Below are positions 8,337 through 15,500 of a stretch of 37,053 nucleotides of DNA, piece after piece. Made by a program: the position numbers and the translations under genes. The stretch's first letter is position 1; each line of letters opens with the position of its first letter. Below the pieces are notes generated by a model, which was given only the letters and a program-made list of their open reading frames with translations, was not told where the DNA came from and did no database searches. Source of the stretch: CAZBDU01 sp964490725 (lineage in GTDB: Bacteria; Spirochaetota; Spirochaetia; SZUA-6; DRHE01); assembly GCA_964490725.1 (NCBI GenBank), contig CAZBDU010000053.1, forward strand, positions 1 to 37,053. Reading direction: 5' to 3'.

Positions 8337-9299
8337 ATGCCCGTTTTCGAGATGCCTCTGGAGGAGCTCCAGGTGTACCGGGGGGTCAACCCGCGGCCCG
8401 CCGACTTCGACGCCTACTGGGAGGCGGCGCTGCGGGAGCTGGCGGCCGCCGGCGGCCAGGTGGACCTGCAGCCAGAGGAGCAGTTCTCCACGCCCTACGC
8501 CGAGTGCTTCCACCTCTACTTCACCGGCGTTGGGGGGGCGCGGGTGCACGCCAAGTACCTGCGGCCCGCCGGAGGTGGCGGGAGGCACCCGGCGCTGCTT
8601 CTCTTTCACGGCTACTCCATGAGCTCGGGAGACTGGTTCGACAAGCTGCCCTACGTGGCGCTGGGATTCTCCGTGGCGGCCATGGACTGCCGCGGACAGG
8701 GGGGCCTCAGCCAGGACGCCGGCGGCGTGGCGGGCACGACGCTCAGGGGGCACATCATCCGCGGGCTGGACGACAGCCCGGAGAAGCTCCTCTACCGGCA
8801 GATATTCCTGGACGCCGCGCAGCTGGCTCGGATCGTCATGGGCATGGAGGAAGTGGACGCCTCCAGGGTGGCGGCCATGGGCGCCTCCCAGGGCGGAGGA
8901 CTGAGCCTGGCCTGCGCCGCCCTGGTGCCGGAGCTCTGGAGGGCGGTGCCGGTGTACCCGTTCCTGTGCGACTACCGCAGGGTCTGGGAGATGGACCTGG
9001 CGGAGAGGGCCTACGAGGAGCTGAAAGACTACTTCCGCCGCTTCGACCCCACCCACCAGCGGGAGCAGGAGGTGTTCACCCGGCTGGGCTACCTCGACGT
9101 GCAGCACCTGGCCGGCCGCATCCGGGCGGAGGTGCTCATGGCCACCGCGCTCATGGATCAGACCTGCCCTCCCTCCACGCAGTTCGCCGCCTACAACAAG
9201 ATCCGCTCGCCCAAGAGCATGGTGCTGTACCCGGACTTCGGGCACGAGACGCTGCCGGGCCTGGCGGACACCGCCTTCGGTTTTCTCAGCCGGGCTTGA
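8337..9299 (+). CDS. CE7-family acetylxylan esterase / cephalosporin-C deacetylase-like hydrolase
   Basis: A 320-aa alpha/beta hydrolase of carbohydrate esterase family 7, which removes acetyl groups from xylo-oligosaccharides and related small substrates. The three CE7 signatures are present in order: RGQ (119-121, CRGQGG), GxSQG (GASQGG, nucleophile Ser184) and HE (GHE, His303). Asp274 in ALMDQTCPPSTQ completes the triad. The length matches the family (about 320 aa) and no signal peptide is seen, so it is probably cytoplasmic and acts on imported oligosaccharides. A strong purine-rich ribosome site precedes the ATG. It is the first gene before the ferredoxin/AOR pair, separated by 98 bp that may hold its own weak promoter (TTGACG at 9296, overlapping this stop), so co-transcription is likely but unproven. 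Confidence 0.88.
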   Translation: MPVFEMPLEELQVYRGVNPRPADFDAYWEAALRELAAAGGQVDLQPEEQFSTPYAECFHLYFTGVGGARVHAKYLRPAGGGGRHPALLLFHGYSMSSGDWFDKLPYVALGFSVAAMDCRGQGGLSQDAGGVAGTTLRGHIIRGLDDSPEKLLYRQIFLDAAQLARIVMGMEEVDASRVAAMGASQGGGLSLACAALVPELWRAVPVYPFLCDYRRVWEMDLAERAYEELKDYFRRFDPTHQREQEVFTRLGYLDVQHLAGRIRAEVLMATALMDQTCPPSTQFAAYNKIRSPKSMVLYPDFGHETLPGLADTAFGFLSRA

Positions 9300-9397
9300 C
9301 GGGACGCTCGTTGCGTGGAGAATGGGGAAGCGCGCGCCCGCGGCGGCGCCGCTGCCGCGAGGCTCGCGAAGCGCGTTCACGGAGGCTTGAGGAGAGT

Positions 9398-9931
9398 ATG
9401 GCGACTCGTCTGGCGGTCATACCCGAGCTCTGCTCCGGATGTCGGATCTGTGAGCTCACCTGTGCGATCGAGCACTTCCAGGTGGTCAACCCCAAGAAGA
9501 GCGCCATCCGGGTGGTGGCCACCTACCCGCACCCGGTGGTGCGGATGCCTGTGGTCTGCAGCCAGTGCAAGGTCCCCCTATGCGCCGGCGCCTGCCCCGT
9601 GGAGGCGCTGAGGCACGATGGGGAGATCGTGCGGCTGGAGAAGGAGCTGTGCATCTCCTGTCTCAAGTGCCTGGAGGCCTGCCCTTTCGGCGCCATGTAC
9701 GCCCACGACGATCTGGACCAGCCCATCAAGTGCGACCTCTGCGGCGGGCAGCCCAGGTGCGTGGAGCGCTGCCCCAAGGGAGCGCTGCGGCTGATACCGG
9801 AGCAGGTGCTCGGTGAGTCCAAGCGGCTGAGCAACGTGCTGAGCTACGCCCACATGAAGGAAATCGAGTACATGGAACGAGGCGAAAAGAAGACCATCCA
9901 CTACGCCGAGATCGGAAAGGAGGAGCTGTAG
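9398..9931 (+). CDS. 16-Cys 4Fe-4S polyferredoxin, electron carrier for the adjacent AOR
   Basis: A 177-aa soluble iron-sulfur protein of the HycB/PhsB-like type. Sixteen cysteines fall into four groups: 12/15/18/22, 54/57/62/66, 85/88/91/95 and 112/115/121/125, enough for four [4Fe-4S] clusters. There is no signal peptide or membrane anchor, so it acts in the cytoplasm. It ends 26 bp before the aldehyde:ferredoxin oxidoreductase gene. AOR-family enzymes pass electrons to ferredoxin-type proteins and such small subunits are often encoded beside them, so it is best read as the AOR electron-transfer subunit. The ATG is preceded by GAGGAGAG at good spacing. Confidence 0.88.
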   Translation: MATRLAVIPELCSGCRICELTCAIEHFQVVNPKKSAIRVVATYPHPVVRMPVVCSQCKVPLCAGACPVEALRHDGEIVRLEKELCISCLKCLEACPFGAMYAHDDLDQPIKCDLCGGQPRCVERCPKGALRLIPEQVLGESKRLSNVLSYAHMKEIEYMERGEKKTIHYAEIGKEEL

Positions 9932-9957
9932 CCCCACCGGCTGCAGCTGAAGCGCCT

Positions 9958-11799
9958 ATGAGCCTCAGATCCGGATACTTCAAGCGCCTGCTTTCCGTGG
10001 AGCTCACCGCCGGGGAATGCGGCGAGCGGCAGCTTTCCGAGGAGCTCCTGGCCGAGTACATTGGCGGCAGGGGGCTGGGCGCCAGGCTCGTCTGGGACAA
10101 TCTGGTCCAAAACGGCTTTGCCGTTGACCCGCTGGGCGCGGAGAACCTCCTGGTGGTGGCGCCGGGGCCGCTCACCGGGGTGTACCTTCCTTCCTCCGGC
10201 AAGTGCTCGTTCGTGAGCATCTCGCCGGCCACGGGCATCTACGGAGACTCCTCCATGGGCGGCGGCTTCGGCACCGCGCTTCGCCAGAGCGGGCACGACG
10301 CCCTGGCCATCCGCGGGCGCGCGCCAGAGCTGTCGGTGCTGTTCATCGACGAAGGCAGGGCCCGGATTCTGCCGATGCCGGAGCTGGCGGGCAGGAGCTG
10401 TCTGGAGGCGGAAGGCGCCATCAAGGAAGCCCTGGGCACCCAGGAGGTGAGCATCGCCTCCATCGGTCCGGCGGGGGAGAACCTGGTGCGCTTCGCCTGC
10501 GTCAACGCGGACTGGTCGCGCAACGCCGGCCGCACCGGCGTCGGGGCCATCATGGGCTCCAAGAACCTGAAGGCCATTGCGGTCCGCGGCAGCCGCGACC
10601 TGCCGGTGCACGACCTGGCCGCCCTTACGGCCGAGGCGGACAAAGCCTACGGGTACATGAGGGAGCACAAGTTCTTCAAGCTCTGGCAGCGCGAAGGGCT
10701 GATGAACGTCATGGAGTACGCCAACGCGGCCGGGATTCTGCCCTCCTTCAACTTCAAGGATGCGGTCTTTCCCCGCATCTCCGGGATCAACGGAGACACC
10801 ATGCTGGGGGGCTACAAGATCGGCGACAGCGCCTGCTTCGCCTGCTCCATGAGCTGCGGCAACATCTGCCTGGTGAAACAGGGCCGCTACCTCGGCACGG
10901 TCGTGGAGGGGCCGGAGTACGAGTCCTGCGCCATGCTGGGCTCCAACCTGGGGATCGACAACTTCGCGGCGGTGCTGAAGGCCAACCAGCTCTGCGACGA
11001 GCTGGGGATGGACACCATCTCCACGGGGAACCTGATCGGCGCGGTGATCGAGGGCTACGAGAAGGGGATCCTGAGCCTGCAGGACCTGGACGGACGGCCG
11101 ATCAGCTGGGGGGACGAGGAACGGATCCTGGATCTCATCCGGGCCATCTCCGCCCGCGAGGGACTGGGCGAGGTGCTGGCGGAGGGGTCCAGGAGCGTCA
11201 TCCGGCGCTGGCCGGAGATGGACAGGATCATACTTCAGGTGAAGGGTCTGGAGCAGAGCGCCTACGACAGCCGGGCCGGAGCGTCCATGGCCCTGGCCTA
11301 CGCCACCAGCGACATCGGCGCGCACCACACGCGGGCCTGGACGATCGCCAAGGAGATCGAGCTGGGACAGGAGTGGAGCGAGGAAGAGAAGGTGGACCTG
11401 GTGATCTACCATCAGACCCTGCGGCCGCTGTTCGACATGCTGGGGGTGTGCCGGCTGCCCTGGATCGAGCTGGGGCTGAACGAGCAGCACTACGAGCGCT
11501 TCTACCGCGCCGTCACCGGGGCGGAAGACAGTCTGGCGGATCTGCTGGAGAAGAGCCGGCGCATCTATGACCTGACGCGGCTCATCAACGCCCGCCTGGG
11601 CGTCACCCGCGAGGACGATACCATGCCCTGGAAGGTGCACTCCGCGCCGATCCAGACGGGCCCCACCGCAGGCAAGGTAATCGACAGGGAGACCTTCCGC
11701 CGCCTGCTGGACCTGTACTACCGGAAGCGGGGCTGGGACGAGCGCGGCGTGCCTCCCCGGGAGGTGGAGGCGGCTTTCGGCGGGGGTTCGGCCCTCTAG
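9958..11799 (+). CDS. Aldehyde:ferredoxin oxidoreductase family tungsten enzyme
   Basis: A 613-aa member of the AOR family, which oxidises aldehydes to carboxylic acids (or works in reverse) with a bis-pterin tungsten cofactor and one [4Fe-4S] cluster. Cluster ligands are visible as Cys293, Cys296 and Cys300 (CFACSMSC) and Cys498 (GVCRLPW), the same spacing as the archaeal enzyme. Other family stretches are EYIGGRGLGARL near the N-terminus, SGKCSFVSISPATG, and RTGVGAIMGSKNLKAIAVRG at about 192-211. Length is normal. It follows its ferredoxin by 26 bp; no convincing Shine-Dalgarno sequence precedes the ATG, so coupling to the ferredoxin may matter. The substrate is unknown. The stop is inside a CTAG shared with the stop of the opposing gene. 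Confidence 0.9.
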   Translation: MSLRSGYFKRLLSVELTAGECGERQLSEELLAEYIGGRGLGARLVWDNLVQNGFAVDPLGAENLLVVAPGPLTGVYLPSSGKCSFVSISPATGIYGDSSMGGGFGTALRQSGHDALAIRGRAPELSVLFIDEGRARILPMPELAGRSCLEAEGAIKEALGTQEVSIASIGPAGENLVRFACVNADWSRNAGRTGVGAIMGSKNLKAIAVRGSRDLPVHDLAALTAEADKAYGYMREHKFFKLWQREGLMNVMEYANAAGILPSFNFKDAVFPRISGINGDTMLGGYKIGDSACFACSMSCGNICLVKQGRYLGTVVEGPEYESCAMLGSNLGIDNFAAVLKANQLCDELGMDTISTGNLIGAVIEGYEKGILSLQDLDGRPISWGDEERILDLIRAISAREGLGEVLAEGSRSVIRRWPEMDRIILQVKGLEQSAYDSRAGASMALAYATSDIGAHHTRAWTIAKEIELGQEWSEEEKVDLVIYHQTLRPLFDMLGVCRLPWIELGLNEQHYERFYRAVTGAEDSLADLLEKSRRIYDLTRLINARLGVTREDDTMPWKVHSAPIQTGPTAGKVIDRETFRRLLDLYYRKRGWDERGVPPREVEAAFGGGSAL

Positions 11800-12476
11800 T
11801 CGGCGGCCCTCCGCGGCGCTGGCCGTCGACCCCGGGCGCGGCGGAACCTCTCTTCCGGCATGGTCCCGAACACGTAGTCCCACAGCGGTGAGCTCACCCC
11901 GTAGCGCATGGCCGGGCAGGTGCCGTGGTGCTGCATGTGCTGGAAGCGGCACATCGCCAGGTAGCCGCCCTTGAAGCGGCCGTGGTGCAGGCCGTAGTGC
12001 AGCAGATCGTAGATCAGGTAGCCCAGAACGAAGCCGGCGAAGGCGGGCAGGAACCACGCCCTGGCCCCGGCCAGCACCACAAGCACCAGGTAGAAGAGCC
12101 CGAAGAAGAGGAAGGAGAGAGGAACGCTCATCGCGGGGGGCATCACCAGGCGGGTCTTGCACAACGGCTGGGCGTGATGGACCCCGTGGAAGAGGAACAC
12201 CGCCCGCTGCAGCCGCTCGGTCCTGGGATGGTAGTGAAAGATGAAGCGATGCATCAGGTATTCCACCAGCGTCCACACCAGCCAGGCGGCCGGCAGCCCC
12301 AGGAGGATGGGCAGCGGGAAGCCCTCGGGGCGGGTCAGCACCGACCAGGTGACCAGGAAGGCGAACACCGGCGCCCAGATCGCCACCACCGCCGCCGGGC
12401 TCACGTGGGAGAAGCGTTCCAGGAAATCGCTGCGGAAGAGCCGGATCGGCTCGCCGCCTCGGAGTTGACTGGCCAT
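11796..12476 (-). CDS. Fatty acid hydroxylase / sterol desaturase family membrane protein
   Basis: A 226-aa integral membrane di-iron enzyme of the fatty acid hydroxylase superfamily. Histidine boxes are clear: HRFIFH, HGVHH, HYGLHH and HMQHH, set between three or four hydrophobic segments. The layout is like bacterial and fungal fatty-acid 2-hydroxylases (Scs7-like); carotene hydroxylase or another lipid substrate is also possible. It needs oxygen, which fits the nearby superoxide dismutase and implies at least micro-oxic life. I chose the ATG at 12474-12476, preceded by GGGAAG. The ATG at 12566 lies upstream of the predicted -10 box. Its TAG stop overlaps the AOR stop within CTAG (11796-11799). 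Confidence 0.82.
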   Translation of the reverse strand: MASQLRGGEPIRLFRSDFLERFSHVSPAAVVAIWAPVFAFLVTWSVLTRPEGFPLPILLGLPAAWLVWTLVEYLMHRFIFHYHPRTERLQRAVFLFHGVHHAQPLCKTRLVMPPAMSVPLSFLFFGLFYLVLVVLAGARAWFLPAFAGFVLGYLIYDLLHYGLHHGRFKGGYLAMCRFQHMQHHGTCPAMRYGVSSPLWDYVFGTMPEERFRRARGRRPAPRRAAD

Positions 12477-12548
12477 TTCGGTCTTCCCTGTCTGTGTTGG
12501 CAGCTTTCTCTGCCTTGCGTGGCTTCTAGAGCCTTTTCGCTCTCTGCC

Positions 12549-12577
12549 TTTCCAAAATATTATCACTTTGGTAATGT
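12549..12577 (+). promoter_or_regulatory. Possible leaderless promoter of mnmA
   Basis: TTTCCA (12549-12554), a 17-bp spacer and TAATGT (12572-12577). The -10 box ends 7 bases before the GTG at 12585 and no Shine-Dalgarno sequence is present. The -35 is weak. The -10 abuts the -35 of the opposing promoter. Confidence 0.4.
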
Positions 12578-12582
12578 TTCAA
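12554..12582 (-). promoter_or_regulatory. Possible promoter of the fatty acid hydroxylase gene
   Basis: On the minus strand TTGAAA (12577-12582), a 17-bp spacer and TATTTT (12554-12559), in a notably AT-rich patch. It gives a leader of about 70 nt to the ATG at 12476. It overlaps the mnmA promoter almost completely, so the two should compete for RNA polymerase. Confidence 0.45.
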
Positions 12583-12584
12583 GA

Positions 12585-13658
12585 GTGAAGATCGCCCTGC
12601 GGCTGTCCGGCGGCGTAGACAGCTCCGTGTCCCTGAGCCTGCTGAGGCGGCAGGGCTATCGGGTCACCGCCTTCTACCTCAAGGTCTGGCTGGCCGACGA
12701 GCTGGCGCCCGGCGGGTGCCCGTGGCGGGAAGACCTGGAGTATGCCCGGGCGGTCTGCCGGCGGGAGGGAGTGGAGCTGCAGGTGCTGCCGCTCCAGCGC
12801 GAGTACTTCGACTCGGTGGTGAGCTACGCCGCCCGGACGCTGGCCGGGGGCGCCACGCCCAGTCCGGACCTGATGTGCAACTCCCGCATCAAGTTCGGCG
12901 TCTTCCTGGACCGGCTCGATCCCTCCTTCTCCGCCGTGGCCACCGGCCACTATGCCCGGCTGGAGCACGGTCCGGAGGGACCGATCCTGCGGCGCTCGCC
13001 GGACCGGATGAAGGACCAGACCTACTTTCTGGCCCGGCTGGCCAGAGAGCAGCTCTCCCGGCTGCTATTCCCCGTGGGGGGGATGCGCAAGGAGGAGGTG
13101 CGCGCCCTGGCCGCCCGCCTGGGCATTCCCAGCCGCGACAGGCCCGACAGCCAGGGGCTGTGTTTTCTGGGCAGGGTGCCCTACCGCCGCTTCGTGCGCG
13201 CGCTGCTGGGCGAAAGCCGGGGAACCATCGAAGAGGCGGCCACCGGCCGCCGCCTGGGCACCCACCCCGGCCACTGGTACTACACGGTGGGACAGCGTTC
13301 CGGCCTGGGCCTGTCGGGTGGCCCCTGGTACGTGGTTCGCAAGGACGCGGCCGCCAACCTGGTCTACGTGGCTCACCGCAGCAGAATGGAGCATTTCGGC
13401 CGCACCCGCTTCCCGGTGGGACGCTTCCACTGGATTTCCGGGCTCGCCCCGGACCGACGCGGCCCCTTGCTGGTCAAGCTGCGGCACGGGCCGGCCCTCC
13501 TGGAGGCCACGCTGTCGCCGCCATGGTCGGCGAGCGGGGCTCCCGAAGCCGCGGAAGTCCGCCTGGCCCGGCCGGACCCTGGGATCGCCCCCGGGCAGTT
13601 CGTCGTGTTCTACCGGGGCGACGCCTGCCTGGGCAGCGCGGAGATCCTTCCTGGCTGA
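12585..13658 (+). CDS. mnmA: tRNA-specific 2-thiouridylase MnmA
   Basis: A 357-aa enzyme that thiolates U34 of tRNA(Lys/Glu/Gln) using ATP and a sulfur relay. The N-terminal PP-loop is SGGVDSS (8-14). The nucleophile Cys98 sits in PDLMCNSRIKF, and the second catalytic Cys193 in DSQGLCFLG. KDQTYFLARL, which contacts tRNA and ATP, is at 143-152. Length is normal. The stretch FYLKVWLADEL followed by CPWREDLEYA resembles plant and apicomplexan-type MnmA rather than the enterobacterial form. The start is a GTG at 12585; a TAATGT box 7 bases upstream and the lack of a Shine-Dalgarno site suggest a leaderless mRNA. It is a single-gene unit. Confidence 0.9.
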   Translation: MKIALRLSGGVDSSVSLSLLRRQGYRVTAFYLKVWLADELAPGGCPWREDLEYARAVCRREGVELQVLPLQREYFDSVVSYAARTLAGGATPSPDLMCNSRIKFGVFLDRLDPSFSAVATGHYARLEHGPEGPILRRSPDRMKDQTYFLARLAREQLSRLLFPVGGMRKEEVRALAARLGIPSRDRPDSQGLCFLGRVPYRRFVRALLGESRGTIEEAATGRRLGTHPGHWYYTVGQRSGLGLSGGPWYVVRKDAAANLVYVAHRSRMEHFGRTRFPVGRFHWISGLAPDRRGPLLVKLRHGPALLEATLSPPWSASGAPEAAEVRLARPDPGIAPGQFVVFYRGDACLGSAEILPG

Positions 13659-13670
13659 GCAGCGTCGCCG

Positions 13671-13716
13671 GCGCGGGCCGGGCGGCGGGTGGGCGCTCGA
13701 CGCGGCCGGCCCGCGC
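13671..13716. terminator. Possible bidirectional hairpin between mnmA and sod
   Basis: A perfect 11-bp inverted repeat, GCGCGGGCCGG (13671-13681) and CCGGCCCGCGC (13706-13716), with a 24-nt loop. It lies between two convergent stops. There is no T-tract on either side, so it may be only a GC-rich structure or a Rho-assisted site. Confidence 0.4.
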
Positions 13717-13732
13717 TCCGCGGCCGGGACCC

Positions 13733-14344
<612 letters not shown>

Positions 14345-14376
14345 ATCGCGTACCTCCTGGTAGGCTCGAATCTGTT

Positions 14377-14410
14377 CTAGAATATACATTAGCGAATTGA
14401 TCATGTACAA
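14377..14410 (-). promoter_or_regulatory. sod promoter with overlapping partial palindrome
   Basis: On the minus strand TTGTAC (14405-14410), an 18-bp spacer and TATATT (14381-14386). The 16-bp imperfect palindrome at 14377-14392 (CTA-N3-TATA-N3-TAG core) covers the -10 box and is a candidate operator, for example for a redox or metal regulator. The leader is about 30 nt and ends with AGGAGGT (14352-14358). Confidence 0.45.
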
Positions 14411-14463
14411 GCCGGTCTTGCGAGGCGCCGCTGAAACCCGCGGGGCGGGAAGCGCCCGCGGCC

Positions 14464-14492
14464 TTGACAGCCGCCGTTGGGCCGCCTACCAT
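14464..14492 (+). promoter_or_regulatory. Predicted promoter of the secreted TPR gene
   Basis: TTGACA (14464-14469), a 17-bp spacer and TACCAT (14487-14492). The gene starts at 14594, so the leader is about 95 nt, GC-rich, and ends with AAGGGGGA before the ATG. I see no riboswitch-like structure that I can name in it. Confidence 0.55.
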
Positions 14493-14593
14493 GAGCCGCG
14501 TCTGGCCCCCGGCGGCCCGGGGCGCACGCAGGGGCCGGCGCCGGCGGTGACCGCGCCGCGATCGACGATCGATGCAGTCGAAAGGGGGATACG

Positions 14594-15490
14594 ATGAGGC
14601 CACTGATGGTCACGCTGTTCGGGCTGGCGCTGGCCGCAGCTCCGGCCATGGCCCAGTTTCAGGAGATACTGGATCAGGCCGACCGCCTGCACAAGCAGGA
14701 CCAGTACGAGCAATCCCGTCTCTTCCTGGAATCATCGCTTCCCAGGGCTTCCACCGACGCCCAGCGCGCGGAGCTCCAGTGGCGGCTGGCCCGGGCCTGG
14801 CTGAACCTGGGAGACAAGGCTGAGGACCGCGGAGTGAAGGGGCTGGAGCTGCTGTCCTACTTCGAGCGGGGGGAGGCCGCCGCGGACAGGGCCATCGAGC
14901 TGGATCCCGGCAACCACCTGGGCTACTACTGGAAGAGCGGCAACATCGGCCGCTGGGGCCAGATAAAGGGGATCCTGAACGCTCTCAGCAAGGCCAGTCC
15001 CATGCGCGACCTGCTGGAACAGGCCCTGAAGGTGAAACCCGACCACGCAGACTCCTACTACGTGCTGGGGCAGCTCTACGAGCAGGTGCCGGGGTTCCCG
15101 CTCTCCTTCGGCAACAAGGACTTCGCGGTGTCCCTGGGGCGGCTGGCGGTGGACCTGCGGGAGCGGCAGGTGAAGGCGGGCCTGGAGGAGGAGCTGGACT
15201 ACGACTTCTACACCGAGCTGGCCAAGCACCTCTGGGCGCGGAACTGGGACGCCTCGCGGCGGATCCGCGATCAGAAGCGCAAGGCGGGGGCCTACCGTTC
15301 CGCGGCCTCGCCTCTGCAGACGGGCTGCTTCTACGAGGGCACGGTATCCCTGGAGAACCGCTCGGACCGCCAGGAGGCGCTGGCGATAGCAGAGAGAACC
15401 GCCAGGCAGCTGGAGGCCCTTCCTGCCCGCAGCGGCGCTCAGGACGATGACCTCCAGGAGCTCAGGGAGCTGCTGGCGAGCTGGAAGTAG
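14594..15490 (+). CDS. Exported TPR-like protein (RMDN-like repeat region)
   Basis: A 298-aa protein with a Sec signal peptide (hydrophobic MVTLFGLALAAAPAMA, likely cut after AMA at 20/21), so it is probably periplasmic. Helical repeats follow: AELQWRLARAWLNLGDKAED, a unit around ELDPGNHLGYYWKSGNIGRW, and a unit around VKPDHADSYYVLGQLYEQVP. That pattern, with WRLARA at the start and YYVLGQ after a Pro-Asp-His turn, resembles the TPR-like region of RMDN (regulator of microtubule dynamics) family proteins, which also occurs in bacteria. The rest shows no catalytic motif. The role is unknown; protein-protein scaffolding in the envelope is the natural guess. Its stop is 10 bp from that of tctA on the other strand. 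Confidence 0.75.
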   Translation: MRPLMVTLFGLALAAAPAMAQFQEILDQADRLHKQDQYEQSRLFLESSLPRASTDAQRAELQWRLARAWLNLGDKAEDRGVKGLELLSYFERGEAAADRAIELDPGNHLGYYWKSGNIGRWGQIKGILNALSKASPMRDLLEQALKVKPDHADSYYVLGQLYEQVPGFPLSFGNKDFAVSLGRLAVDLRERQVKAGLEEELDYDFYTELAKHLWARNWDASRRIRDQKRKAGAYRSAASPLQTGCFYEGTVSLENRSDRQEALAIAERTARQLEALPARSGAQDDDLQELRELLASWK

Positions 15491-15500
15491 GCCGCCGCTC

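Noticed and set aside
6819..9380. An 853-codon open frame on the minus strand extending far upstream of the YihY start
   Set aside because: The part before 8168 is antisense to the CE7 esterase and shows no family pattern; a -10 box and the family N-terminus support the start at 8168.
14491..14550. A 19-codon ORF (ATG at 14491) in the leader of the secreted TPR gene, as a possible leader peptide
   Set aside because: Its ATG overlaps the predicted -10 box, so it would not be on the transcript, and it has no ribosome site.
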